This document shows positions 11,203-22,274 of a DNA stretch of 64,000 bases, piece after piece. A model generated the notes under the pieces. That model searched no databases and was not told the DNA's origin. It saw only the letters and a program-made list of their open reading frames with translations. How positions within the stretch are numbered: position 1 is the stretch's first letter; the number at the start of each line of letters is the position of its first letter. Source of the stretch: Plumapathes pennacea (taxonomy: Eukaryota > Cnidaria > Anthozoa > Antipatharia > Myriopathidae); assembly GCA_964036295.1 (NCBI GenBank), contig OZ038464.1:15616443-15680442 (forward strand). The letters run 5' to 3'. Position numbers and translations under genes: made by a program.

Positions 11203-12570
11203 TCCCCAAGCGAAGCGAGGGTAATACTCACGACGCTAATGCAGCAAAATCGCCTTTTGAAGACTCCAAGCGTGTCGCCATCTCGAAATTTAATGTTCGT
11301 GTGTGTGTGTGTGTCAGGTACGACCTTTTAGGCCAGGTGCCTAAGGCAGTGACGTAATAATAATTATCGATTAGCGTCAAAGCGAGGTCAAAAAAGGTTT
11401 GAACGAAGCAACAATTGTACGTAACTGCGTTCACGAAAATTAATTTGAAAACTAGAAAACTTGAAACAGAACGGTCTCGCGAAGCTCGTCTTCAAAAGAG
11501 AAGGGAACAGGCACGGGCAAGGCGAACTCGTGAAACGATCGAACAGCGCCAAATACGTCTAGAGAAAAGACGACAAACATGTTATAACCGACAGCATCAT
11601 GAACGGAAGCGTGCCGAAGAAACGGCTCCGCACAGGGAACAGCGCTTCAAAGCAAATCGGGAGCTTCAGACGCCGTTTGTGTTAAACTCAGATCCTTATT
11701 CAGAAAGGACAAGCAACAAAGGTTAGTCAGTGGAAATCGAACAATCACCGTGACAAGTATATTCTACCCGTATCTTGTAACTCGATCACTTCAAGAATGT
11801 ATTAGAATCTGTATGCTGATCATTTTCCCTCGAAGTATTGTTTTAATACGCTTCTGTCGCCAGTTTCGGCTACCGTATTCGCTCAGAGCAATCGGAACTT
11901 GGAGTCTTGAATGATTTAGTCAGATGTCTTATTTTTCTGTCAAGACTAAAACTGTAACAAATGCTGTAATCTGACATGCGGTGATTGCAGCGAGAATCGT
12001 TCACAAGCTCTGAAAAGTATGACTAGGTCTGAAGCCCGTGTATAATTTGAAGTAAACCGTTCAAGTTTTGCTTTGATTCTGGGAGAAATCATGTTGTTTT
12101 GAGGGGGTTCACATACAAAATAATTCGAGCTCGTTGAATATGCATGCCTGAGTCTGGAGCATGCAGTCCAGAGTAAAAACAAATTGCACAGGAAGCCTAT
12201 TTAATTGTACTGCCTATGAATTCAAAATTGGAAAATCAATGTTCCTTTATTTCCCGTACACGACGGCCGACCAACTTCAAAATTTGAGTATTAAATTTTG
12301 AGAACGTGCTTGGCAGACTGTATGAATTAATTTGACGTGCCGACAGTGAGAAATACGTACTTCGTCACGCAATCGACTCTTTTTTCAACGCAAAAGTATA
12401 CACAAAAGTATACACACACCATTCTTTTTCTCCTTCCTGTAGCAGTTGACTTCGAAGAAAAGATTGAGTCAACATTTCGGTAAAACAAAGGCTACTCATG
12501 TTGGGAGTACCAAAGTAAAAGTCCCATCAATGGCAGAGCGAGGGGTATCTGCGATTATCGTATTTCTAGT
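11203..12570 (+). mobile_element. Helitron-like non-autonomous element, copy 1
   Basis: It begins TCCCCAAGCGAAGCGAGG and ends TATTTCTAGT. Those ends fit the Helitron rules: 5' TC, 3' CTRRT and insertion between A (11202) and T (12571). A GCAGA/TCTGC stem sits about 13 bases before the terminal CTAGT. Related copies in inverse orientation are at 20041-21535 and 44311-45905. The only coding trace is an Arg/Gln/Glu-rich frame (11415-11726) built from repeats of the REQR/EKRRQ type; I believe similar arginine-rich repeats precede the helicase in some Helitron proteins. No Rep/helicase domain is present. Confidence 0.55.
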
Positions 12571-13209
12571 TAGTGTTGTAAATTTGTCTCACCCGGGACT
12601 TGCAAGCCACTCTGAAAAGGTTGTGAAACCTGAAAAAACTTTCTCCACATTACTTCGTCGCTCAGGCGTTCATTGACCATATTTGTCCACCTATTGGTTA
12701 TGAGCTGATAATCCATGTCCAAGGAACCAATCAAAAGCCTAGAAATCCCCCCCCCCCCCCCCCCTCCCTCCCCCTCGGGCACACCCCGAGGATTTGTCAG
12801 GCCCTGTGTCCCGGGGACAGGAAATTTGTACAGCAATATGTTGCCCCGGGGGTGGGGGTGGGGAATGGTTGGTCGTAAAAATTCAAGATGGCCGACAAAA
12901 GGAGAGCTCGTCTAAATCAGTCCGCACTTCCACCGACTAGTGCTTTTGCAGAAACGAAAAATATATTTCATGACAGCTGGAATTGATTGATGCATAACAG
13001 TTTCGTTTGGAAAGTTATATTGCAAAGGAGTCAGTTCTCTTTTCCGGGCAAGGGTTGTTATGAAAGGTTTTGCCGACACGCTGAAGGAAACGTTTTTGGT
13101 GCTTTTCGATGAATCTGTTGGCGTATCGTAGGATGTAGTTTTGTTTTCGAGCGCTACTACAGTACGACCATAATGACAACATTTTATGGATCATGTGTAC
13201 TATAGGTAG
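12571..13209. other. No clear gene; C18 run
   Basis: A run of 18 C lies at 12747-12764 and a G-rich tract at 12846-12864. At 12888 a short frame starts in good context (CAAGATGGCC) and reads MADKRRARLNQ for 32 codons to a stop, with no good splice donor. It is too weak to call a first exon. Confidence 0.45.
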
Positions 13210-13820
13210 TGTCGGCGAAGTCTCGGCCGACAGTGTCGGTCGATATGTCGACCGATACTCGACCGAGTATCGGTCGACAATCGGCCGATACATTGGCCGC
13301 GTGTCGGTCGACATTTGGCCGATACATTGGCCGCGTGTCGGTCGACATTTTGGTCGAGTGTCGGTCGATTTATCGACCAATATGTCGGTCGACATTCGAC
13401 CGATGCTTGACCGATACTTGACCGACAGTTCACTGACAGTTCACCGAGGTATCGGTGACATTTTAAGTTTGTGCGACCACTCTTCTGTGAAAACCAAAGA
13501 GCCAGGTTGCACTTTCCGCTGAATAATTGGCAAAAGAGTTGTAGCATTTCGCTTGGCCACAGAGGCTGCTCAGAGATGTAAAGAAGTACCAGAAAAACAG
13601 ATATATCGGCCGATATGTCAGTCGACACTCGACCGATACTTGACCGATATACCACCGACACTTGACCGATATGGTATCGGTCGACATGTCGGCCGCGATA
13701 TATCGACCGATTTGTCGATCGAATCTCGGCCAATGCGCGACCGATACTCGGTCGATATAGCGACCGAGTGGCGACCGGCATATCGGTCGATATATCGCGG
13801 CCGACATATACCGGTCGACA
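13210..13820. repeat. TCGGTCGA/TCGACCGA quasi-palindromic block
   Basis: Two sub-blocks (13210-13460 and 13601-13820) consist of variants of TCGGTCGA, TCGACCGAT and CGGCCGATA on a loose 12-base period. CpG is very frequent in an otherwise CpG-poor window. Both strands are open in several frames, with Arg/Tyr/Ser-rich translations (motifs such as RSTYRPT). Open frames on both strands follow from a stop-free, self-complementary repeat and are not evidence for proteins. The 140 bases between the sub-blocks are ordinary sequence. Confidence 0.8.
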
Positions 13821-14016
13821 CCACCCTAAGTACACATAACATTTTATTCGTAGATCTCTTAATGTCACAAGTACAGACAGACTTTACCAGAAATCCGACC
13901 AAAAAAGAACACTTCAAACTTCATTCCGGTTTCATCGACAACAGCCGCCTGTTGAAACTTTGCACTAAGTGGGTCCGCGCTATTTTGCCACGACTAATTC
14001 ATTCCTTTCGTTTTAG

Positions 14017-14826
14017 AATCAAGGACTTGTCGGCGATATCGAATGTCGTGAAGATGAAGCACACGTGATTGGCAAGGGAAGCAAAGGCACTCTAGTGTAT
14101 TCAGGGAAGTTTTTACCTTCTGGCGAGAGTGTAGCTGTTAAACGGATGTTCGCTGGAATGTTTGACCTGAGAGAAGCCAAGCGACTGAGACAGCTGCAGC
14201 ACCCAAACATAATCCAGTGCTTTGCAGTTGAGAAGAGAGGTGACTTCATCTATTTGGCACTAGAACTCTGCAAAAAAACACTGAGAAGTTGCATGGATGA
14301 GAACGACTTTATGAGGAAGGACAGTGGCGTTGAGAGGCTTAAGTGCCTGAAGGAAATCACCGCAGTGGTAGAATACCTGCATAAGCGTAAAATCTGTCAT
14401 CGTGACATCAAACCGGACAACATACTGTTGTCAGTCTCGGATCCCAAGCGGTTTGTTTTGGCCGACTTCAACACTTCAAAAGAAGTAAGCTCGACTGAGT
14501 CAGCCTCAACGCAATTTGGTAGTGCTGTTGGAACCACCGGTTACATTGCGCCTGAGGTGTACAGGCCTGGTGAAAAAGTAACTGTCAAGACTGATATATT
14601 TTCACTTGGATGTGTGTTCTATTATACCCTCACAGACAAAAGTCATCCCTTTGGTTCAGTACAACATTTGAAACGATGCCAAGCAAATATCAATAGTGGT
14701 CAGGATCCAACTCTTAAGGAAGCTGAATTCCTTGAGCACACCTGGATCAGATACATCATTGAAGCAATGGTTTTTATTCATCCTGATAAGCGGCCAAATG
14801 CTACAGATGTCATGGAAGCTCTCGAG
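14017..14826 (+). CDS. Gene 1 exon: IRE1/RNase L-like protein kinase domain
   Basis: A single exon of 270 codons, from acceptor TTTCGTTTTAG to donor GAG|GTATAT, phase 0 at both ends. It holds a complete kinase fold: glycine loop IGKGSKGT (residues 18-25 of the exon), VAVK lysine at 42, HRDIKPDN with H128-D130, LADFN at 149-152, GYIAPE, then DIFSLGCVFYY and SHPFG, and the RPNATDV end motif. The region around DIFS..CVFYY...SHPFG is characteristic of the IRE1/RNase L kinase family. The DFG glycine is Asn, so catalysis may be weak; RNase L also departs from DFG. No KEN ribonuclease domain follows; the exon ends where KEN would begin. It is closely similar to the kinase exon at 57591-58388. The 5' exons of this gene are not visible in the repeats upstream. 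Confidence 0.9.
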
Positions 14827-14997
14827 GTATATTACAATATTTTTACTTCCCTGTTTTAGCTTCTTAAACTATTATATTGTGCAGTTGTCTGGAGTATATT
14901 TTAGGACTAAGAGTTTTGATTAGCCTAGTGAAATTAATGTACGTGTAAATTGATCTTAAACATTTCATCTTTTCCTGTCTCTTGTTCTTGACACCAG

Positions 14998-15073
14998 AAA
15001 CCAGGAGATAGTTTCAAGATGCTCAGCAAAAATAGATTACAAACAGTCGCAGAGGAAAGAAGCACTACGACAG
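14998..15073 (+). CDS. Gene 1 linker exon 1
   Basis: Acceptor CTTGACACCAG, donor ACAG|GTAGCG, phase 0 in and phase 1 out. It encodes KPGDSFKMLSKNRL and continues with QTVAEERS. It corresponds in position and sequence to the linker exon of gene 2 at 59395-59497, and that agreement is the main support. No domain is recognised; the product would be a basic, probably unstructured linker. Confidence 0.65.
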
Positions 15074-15519
15074 GTAGCGAAAGATTTGTAGAGATTTCTC
15101 CGTTTTATGCAATTAGATAACCATTTCTGGAATAGCGTTGTAACAATTTTTTGTCACAGTGAATCTAGTGTCGAGTATTAAAAGCCGTAAAACCGGGAGG
15201 ACGAGTCGAGGGATTTCATCAAAGCAAATACTGATCGAGTTTTCAGGTTTTCGGTACGCAACGAATCACAGGATACCGGGTTGTATTCACGAAGAGGTCC
15301 ATCACGCCCTGTTAGGGTACTAATCGCAACACTGCCTTGCATTTTGTAGGGGCCGGTTTAGGCCAGCGCGGTAACCTTAAGTATATGTGTTGTGTGAATA
15401 CTGAAAAAAAAAATTTTGTCTTGACTAAGGGTCTTCTATATTTGTTGTGTACTCGGCTAATGTTTTCCTTTCTTTTCTTTCATTTTACGTGTGATTTCTG
15501 TTTGATGTTCAACATGAAG
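15074..15519 (+). other. Gene 1 intron
   Basis: Intron between the first and second linker exons. I see no further exon, repeat copy or RNA gene in it. Confidence 0.5.
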
Positions 15520-15618
15520 GAGATGGTTTCACGACGAACAGTGACATGAAATTTCCTGCAAGAGTCGAAGAGAAACGAAGCACTCTAGGAGCAGCGGGAC
15601 GAATCTCAGCTAGGATCG
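15520..15618 (+). CDS. Gene 1 linker exon 2
   Basis: 33 codons, phase 1 at both ends, donor ATCG|GTAAGG. The acceptor (CAACATGAAG) has a poor pyrimidine tract. The translation contains SDMKFPARVEEKRSTLG, with AAGRISARI at the end: basic, no domain. Frame continuity with both neighbours supports it; I could not find the equivalent exon in gene 2. Confidence 0.5.
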
Positions 15619-16965
15619 GTAAGGATTCTTCTATTTTATTGCACTGTTTCAGGGATGAAATGTTTACTGCGCAATTCTGAGTTCGGTCTTGTTTCTGCAT
15701 ACTTTGCAAAGGATCAGCGGAGTGATTCATCAGTCTGCCTGCCAAGTTTTATTAACAGTTGGCCAACCAGCATATCTCGCCTCCCTAACTGCGCATCATA
15801 TTTTTGTGATTATAACGATAGCTCAAACAAACTAGTACAAATTTGGACGCTGAGAATAAATTAATACCGACGAAATGTTTGCACTTTAACATCACTGCTT
15901 TCGTTGCCATCATGACAGTACTCGTTCTTTTTGTCTACTGCCCTTGCGCAAGTAGACACTATGCTATCGAGTGTGTAAGTAATGTAATGTGAGGTAAGAA
16001 TCAATAAATGGTCGCGCACTAATATTTGGAACTAATAAAAAGCAGCAATGGTTTGTTCGCGAATTCGGAACGATTGCCGACCGTATGTCAATTTTACCAC
16101 TGGCCAGAATGTTTGCGGATAAAACCCATGCCGTCACAAAGTTCTTCTTTGCGATTTCAATTTGGCTTGAATCACAGCTTTTAAAAATGTTTATGTCGAA
16201 GACCTTCGAACGAAATTCTAGGCAAACAATACAATTCAAGTCAAGTGTGAACGCAAAGAAAGGATAAAAATGGAAATACGTCACAAAACCTCTTGTACGG
16301 TCTTTCCTTACACTTGACTTGTAAAATTTGAAGCGATGCAAGGGAGGTGGGAGCTAATGCATACACTACTCGTGGTAAATGCCAATTTTTTTATGCAAAA
16401 AAATGCAGTAGACACATACCTTCCGGCGCCTATTTCTTGGCTGTGAAAAGGCAAGTTTATGGTACTAGTTTACTTTGGTCCTCGAGGATTTTTAAGGGAG
16501 CCAGGAAAAAATCTTCCCAAAATATACAGTAAACAACTAAAGCGCATCAGTCCTTGATGCCAACGGAGCAGTTCAGAAGGGCGTGGCAATTCGGAGAACT
16601 TTGGGGTTCAATTGGACAAATTCATATTTTCCATTTTTTTTTCGCTTAAACAAATTTCCTTTTAGAGTTATGTGTTTGATTATTGCATCCTGTGGCAAAA
16701 GCAGACATCTGCTGAATTACAGTTGCACATGGCTTCACCCTGAAGTAACACTGAAACAATTTAATTGCGTACGAAAGCACGTAGTAGATGTTCAAAACCA
16801 TAAAAGACATTCGTCTGATTGGAAACTTCTTTTCTTCTACTTCACATTGTTTGAGTGTTGATTGAGACTTGACTGACATCTATAACTACTGAAGGTAGAA
16901 TATGATAAGATACAACATCCACTAAACAGGAAACTAATGAAAAGTCCTACCTCTCTCCTCTTCAG
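15619..16965 (+). other. Gene 1 intron
   Basis: Nothing identified inside. Several antiparallel short open frames around 15964-16341 and 16583-16879 lack motifs and splice context. Confidence 0.5.
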
Positions 16966-17052
16966 CCGCGATTTTCAAGAAAAATAAGAAAGATCAGCGA
17001 CCTGAGCCGGGAGAAGGTTTAGCAACAGCTTACCAGGACAATGCCCGTGTCG
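16966..17052 (+). CDS. Gene 1 linker exon 3
   Basis: 29 codons, phase 1 at both ends, with a strong acceptor (CTCTCTCCTCTTCAG) and donor GTCG|GTGAGG. It encodes IFKKNKKDQRPEPGEG followed by LATAYQDNARV: a basic stretch that could be a nuclear-localisation or RNA-contact segment (inference), then a polar linker. It leads into the ankyrin exon at 18009. Confidence 0.65.
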
Positions 17053-18008
17053 GTGAGGATTCAAATATATTCCTTTGTTGCACTACTTTCGCGCTCTTTT
17101 TTTTTTGTGGTGGGCGTAACCACGATTCAGTAGCATGTTGCAAGCTTGACTCCGTGTCGAGTTACTTGTTTGTCGATTATCGTCCGAGATTCCGAATCGG
17201 CAAATCACAGGAAAAACAAGGTCAGCAATGACAGATTAACTTCCCACCGTCGTCATTGAGGTCAGCCGTGCTCGATCTTAAGGCAGTCTCTGTTAACACA
17301 ATTATTGTACAGTATGTCGATATGTGTCTGTACCACTCTTTCCTTCGACATCAGATCAGATTCAAGGGTCGCCATGATGAACATGCAACACGCCTAAAAC
17401 AGTTCCGAAAACCGTCATTTTACATCCAAAACCAATTGAAGGGAAAAATGAATAAATGAGTTTGGGGTAAAACGTGCGAAACTGTTTGAACGGAATGCGA
17501 CATGCGGAACCAGTTTATATTGAAATGCACTGTCAGGCGTTATTGCTTCTGCCTTTCGCAGTCTAATCTAATAGCAGGCTTGATCTTTTGTCTTTTCTAG
17601 AGTTTATGCGACAGTACGGTGCAGTGATCGATGCATAGTAGCCTGTTGAAAGCTTGATACCTTGTTGAATTAGATTGTCTATTTTCACCCCAGAAACAGG
17701 AGTCGGCAAATCACAAGAAAATCAGGGCTGACTACAGCTACAGAGAAATTTCCAGTTATCATTTGGGGTAGTTCATTCGCCGTCATTTCTCGGTTAAATC
17801 TTGCTATAGAACCGGGACTATTTCAGTCCAGACGTAGTCTTGAAATTTTCACACACCAAAAATAACTCCTGATAACAAGTGGCAACAAGTGTGTGATACG
17901 AGTAACGGCCAAACTCTAATAATTGATGTCAGGAAAGTGTGACACGAAATATTTGTTCTTTTTCATCTTTTGTAATAATACTCCTTTTTCTTAATCTTTA
18001 ATTTTCAG
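17053..18008 (+). other. Gene 1 intron; 3' part duplicated in gene 2
   Basis: The last ~75 bases before the ankyrin exon (GAAAGTGTGACACGAAATAT onward) are identical or nearly so to 63400-63475, upstream of the gene 2 ankyrin exon. Weaker similarity starts near 17605 (CAGTACGGTGCAGTG, also near 63026). No exon is seen. Confidence 0.7.
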
Positions 18009-18218
18009 AAAAGCCGTCAGCTCATCAGTTCATCGAAACTGATGCTAAAGGTTGGAGCACATTTCATCACGCATGCGCTCGAGGGAATGTAAAGTTGATT
18101 AAGATGCATCTGCAGAAAGGAGTGGACATCAATCTTACCACTAATGATGGCGAAACCCCACTGTTGTGTGCAGCACTAAATGGCCATGTTGATGCAATCA
18201 GCCTTCTCCTTTCCGAAG
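18009..18218 (+). CDS. Gene 1 ankyrin exon (two repeats)
   Basis: 70 codons, phase 1 at both ends, acceptor TTTAATTTTCAG, donor GAAG|GTACCG. It encodes two ankyrin repeats: the first has GWSTFHHACARGNVKLIKMH, the second has DGETPLLCAALNGHVDAISL. The TP/TF-x-H/L-x-A-x-x-x-G and LL-x-x-G positions are those of the ankyrin consensus. The paralogous exon at 63476-63685 is nearly identical. Ankyrin repeats are protein- or ligand-binding surfaces; in RNase L they bind 2-5A, but no ligand can be inferred here. Confidence 0.88.
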
Positions 18219-20040
18219 GTACCGTGTGTTTTTCGTCCTTTTTGGCAGCACACTGTAAAATAATGTACAAGATGTGTGGCAGTTTAGTAGCAATAGTGAA
18301 GCAAATTGTGGAACCACTTGAGGAAATGTAGCAGAACGAATGTAAAGTCATGGATCGAGTTATGGAAATGAAAATAATGTTAGTGACATGTATTTGTGAA
18401 TTCAAAGTGCATAGTTATCAAGTCGAAGGTAACTAGCTGGCATTTCAGCAGTTTGTATTCCTCGCGTCTGTCGCACCTTTCCTACATCAATTGAGCTCGC
18501 CAAACGATACACTCTGTTTTGTTTGTGTGCCGTTGTCTGTCGCTGCTACAAGTTGTTGATATTGACTTTATCTAAATGAGTTTAATTACCGCTGTCCGGC
18601 TAAATTTGTGTATCCATCTAGTCTTGCTCCTTTACGTGGTTTTAGATAGTTGGACGGGACAGAGGAGAGAGGTGTAAGGGGCAAGGAGAGAGTGACTGTG
18701 ATAATCTGCAGTTATTCTATTTAGAACCGTGTTCCGGGATTCCAGCTCCTGTTATAACCTCTGCAGGTTGGTCAATTATGACACACCATATCAGCCACAC
18801 GGCGTAACACTGCGCGCAGTGTTGGTATCTTCTACTTCCGCAACATTGCACGCAACAATTACACAGTGTTTCCATCCAATTGCGTGCAGCATTGCGCGGG
18901 GCAACTGCGTCGTGTGTCCCATAGTGTTAAGGTGAAGTAATACGGGCAACATTTTTAGTGCAACTTGTCGTGCAACAATGTTGCGTTGCAAGTTGCACCG
19001 TAATGTTGCGCGTATTACCACCGTGTTGCAAGTTGCAGCAACATGTTGCACGAAGTAGAACCCACTTCTACTTCGTGCAACATGTTGCTGCAACTTGCAA
19101 CACGGTGGTAATACGCGCAACATTACGGTGCAACTTGCAACGCAACATTGTTGCACGACAAGTTGCACTGAAAATGTTGCCCGTATTACTTCACCTTTAA
19201 AACTTCATAAAGTATCAACTTTGTACGAGATGGCAGCATGAATATAAGAGTGCTGTTGATAAATGTTTGCAAAAGTCCCCTCGCAGCAAGTTGGAGCAAA
19301 AAAATGTAAACGTATTAAAATATGACAAAGTGTTCGCTGTACCACCCACCTGGATTTCAGTTAAAAAGGGCGTTGTACTTTTTGAAGTATTTCTGAACCG
19401 GCCTCAATTTGTTGGGCCCTGTTAAAATCTGGAAACTCGTAATAAAGTGGAAGCCATTTCGTTTCATGACCGAGTTTGTTGGTCTAGTAGCTGTACAAGA
19501 GTGGATGTTATCTATACAGTACGTTACTCGATTCATTGATTTTCTTTAAGGCTACAATCGCAATATGCCAACTGGAGGTTTTGCAGCCGGCTCTAGCAAC
19601 ACTCGAGAATGTGAATTGAGCTTTTAACTAAAACAAAAAATGTTTTCGCAAAAATTGCGCAAACGTATGTTAGCGACGTTGGATTAGATGCACTTTAACA
19701 ATCCAAGTGTAGATACGGTCTCACACCTTTAATTTAAGTTGTAGCCATTCGACGACCAACTGCCGTGAGAAATAGAGGTCGGAATTAAAACTGCAGAGTT
19801 GCGATAGTCGAAGTATAGAAGCAATTTCTACAACCTTCGGGCCTACAGGGCTTTCGAAATGTTTCTTTCAGTCGATTATAGTTGACGAAGACTTCTTTTG
19901 TAATACAACGGTTAGTGAATATAATTGAACAAGACGAGAGTACCGCTAGAGCAGTAAACAAGCGTCTGGCGTTCTTTATTCTTACTTTCATTAAATTTGT
20001 GACAGCGCTGGCAGAATTCGCATAGAAGAATCAAAATTTA
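18219..20040 (+). other. Gene 1 intron with foldback elements
   Basis: The first ~380 bases resemble the intron after the gene 2 ankyrin exon (63686-64000) and also 62653-62950. From 18779 to 18923 a short element rich in TGCGCGCAGTGTTG-like sub-palindromes appears, with ACACAC/GTGTGT near its ends. Next to it lies the large palindrome 18931-19195. 19196-20040 shows nothing I recognise. Confidence 0.55.
18931..19195. repeat. Near-perfect 130-bp inverted repeat
   Basis: Arms 18931-19060 and 19066-19195 are reverse complements with one or very few mismatches and a 5-base spacer (CCCAC). Ends are GGTGAAGTAATACGGGCAAC and its complement, with TTAA on the left and TTTAA on the right. It looks like a fully palindromic foldback transposon. 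Open frames read through both strands because the arms lack stops; no protein is implied. Confidence 0.9.
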
Positions 20041-21535
20041 ACTAGAAATACGATAATCGCATATACCCCCTCACTCTGCCATTGATGGGACTTTTACTTT
20101 GGTAACTCCCAATAAGAGTAGCCTTTGTTTTACCGAAATGTTGACTCAATCTTTTCTTCGAACTCAAGTGCTACACGCAAAGGAAGGAGAAAAAGAATGG
20201 TGTGTGTTATACTTTTGCGTTGAAAAAAGAATCGATTGCGTGACGAAGTACGTATTTCCCACGGTCGGCACGTCAAATTAATTCATACAGTCTGCCAAGC
20301 ACGTTCTCGAAATTTAATACCCAAAGTTTGAAGTTGGTCGGCCGTCGTAGTACGGGAAAAAAGGAACACTGATTTTCCAATTTTGAATTCATAGGCAGTA
20401 CAATTAAATAGGCTTCCTGTGCGATTTGTTTTTACTACCACATGCACCAGACTCGTATTTAATAGGCTCGAATTGTTTTGTATGTGAACCCACTCAAAAC
20501 AGCAAAATTTCTCCCAGAGTCAAAGCAAAACTTGAACAGTTTACTTCAAATTATACACGGGCTTCAGACCCAGTAATACTTCTAAGGGCTTGTGAACGAT
20601 TCTCGCTGCAATCACCGCGTGTCAGATTACAGAAAAATAAGACATCTGACTAAATCATTCAAGACTCCAAGTTCCGATTGCTCTGAGCAAATACGGTAGC
20701 CGAAACTGGCGACAGAAGCGTAGTAAAACAATACTTCGAGGGAAAATGATCAGCATACAGATTTTAATACATTCTTGAAGTGATGGAGTTACAAAATATA
20801 TATTTGTCACGGTGATTGTTCGATTTCCACTGACTAATCTTTGTTGCTTGTCCTTTCTAAATAAGTATCTGAGTTTAACACAAAACGGCGTCTGAAGCTC
20901 CCGATTTGCGTTCAAGCGCTGTTCCCTTTGCGGAGTTGTCTGTGTTACCCGCTTCTGTTCATGTCGCTTTTGGTCGGCATTCATGCGCTGTTGTCTTAAT
21001 TTGCGGAGTCTTCTCTTCGGCCCGCTTTTTCTCCTGAAGTTTCCGATTTGCGTTCAAGCGCTGTTCTCTTTGCGGAGTTGTCTACGTTACCCGTTTCCGT
21101 TCATGTCGCTTTCGATCGGTATTCATGCGCTGTTGTTCGCTCGTTTCACGATTTCACCTTGCTCGTGCCTGTTCCTTTCTCATTTGAAGACGAGCTTCGC
21201 GAGACTGTTGTGTTTCAAGTTTTTCAGTTAAGTTTTCCATTTTCGTGAACGCAGCTACAATATATTGTTACTTCGTTCAAATCTAAATGCTTCGTTCAAA
21301 TCTAATTTCTCTAAGTTATTCCGAGTAAAACAACAGGGCACACGTGATCGATCCGGCCTTTGTTATTGGTTAGCGGGGTAACCGCGCCTAAAGTCGTACG
21401 ACAGACTGACTGACTGACTGACTGACTGACAGACAACGTTAAATTTCGAGATGGCGACAGGCTTGGAGTCTCCAAGTAGGCGGTATAATATTACTGCATT
21501 AGTGTCGTGAGTATTTCCCTCACTTCGTTCGGGGA
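20041..21535 (-). mobile_element. Helitron-like non-autonomous element, copy 2
   Basis: Read on the minus strand it starts TCCCCGAACGAAGTGAGG (21535) and ends TATTTCTAGT (20041), followed by T. It carries the same interior as copy 1, including the arginine-rich frame (PQREQRLNANRELQ, 20655-20984 and further fragments to about 21230). The base before the 5' end is G rather than A. A GACT tandem tract lies at about 21405-21432. It sits in a gene 1 intron, antisense to the gene. Confidence 0.55.
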
Positions 21536-22177
21536 CAACAAAGAAACCCTGTTTCTGAATAAGGATGGCCGCTTTGGTTAAAAAAATTCACCGTTTGTGA
21601 AAGTCAAAAATTGTCATATCAACTGTGCATAAAAGAAGATGAATCACGAAACTTGCTTCCAGTTGGCGTAGAGGGACATCCTCGCTCTTGTCTTCAGAGA
21701 TTCTTACGATATGAAGGATTCTGTTTCATCAAACCGTAAATTATAATATGCTTGTGGTATGCTGCTGTGTAAAACCCTAAACTAGTTACAACAATTACAG
21801 TAGCTTTCTTCATTGCGACTTTTAGAGTAAGGCTTTTAAAGCATCCTATTTTGGACCCACGCAAAAAAGCGCTTAAACTAGGGTAAACCCGATCTGCTTC
21901 TGCTCAGCTCTGCTTCTGTTTCTGGCAAAGTGCAACAAAATATAATGCGAATGAGCGAGCGTTCAGCAGCAACACTGCTTTTCAAAAGGGGGTTTTACCT
22001 TCGAGCAAAATCATCAAAATCAAAATTATGTTAATACACTACTATAAAAATATGGTAAATAGCACATTTTGGTTAAAGATACACGTATTCTAAATATTCT
22101 GATGAGAGAGTTATTGCAGATTGGTTTTTCGAGAATTACAGATTTCCACAGGATAGTAGGTGAAAGGGCTTCTTTAA
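21536..22177 (+). other. Gene 1 intron, no feature
   Basis: Nothing identified except that the last part begins to resemble the region upstream of the array ankyrin exon in a strongly diverged way. Confidence 0.45.
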
Positions 22178-22274
22178 GAAATTGTTTTTTGGACAAAGGA
22201 TTTGAGATTGACTGCGTTTATAATCAAGCTCTTATAGCAGAGCCATCGCCGTAACTTTCCTGCTTTCAAATGGT
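22178..22274 (+). pseudogene. Relic ankyrin exon (array copy 0)
   Basis: The translation reads FLDKGFEIDCVYNQ and then hits stops, matching the second half of the array exon (FLDKGFKIECVDKQ). It ends TTTCCTGCTTTCAAATG|GTAATG in register with the array donor. The first ankyrin half and acceptor are lost. The following ~1.7 kb (22275-24034) aligns loosely with the array intron, so this is an old, decayed unit at the left edge of the array. Confidence 0.7.

Noticed and set aside
12888..12986. Short frame MADKRRARLNQ... in good start context
   Set aside because: 32 codons to a stop, no donor, no downstream exon in phase; sits next to a repeat-like GC-rich tract.
13200..13868. Long overlapping open frames on both strands (up to 222 codons)
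   Set aside because: They come from a stop-free self-complementary repeat; composition is only Arg/Tyr/Ser/Asp/Pro cycles and every frame is equally open.
18791..19200. Two nearly identical 80-125 codon frames on opposite strands
   Set aside because: They are the two arms of one palindrome, so the mirrored frames carry no evidence of coding.
20426..20653. 75-codon frame in the Helitron-like element, also at 44696-44935
   Set aside because: Conserved only because the element is repeated; antisense to the element orientation and without a recognisable domain.
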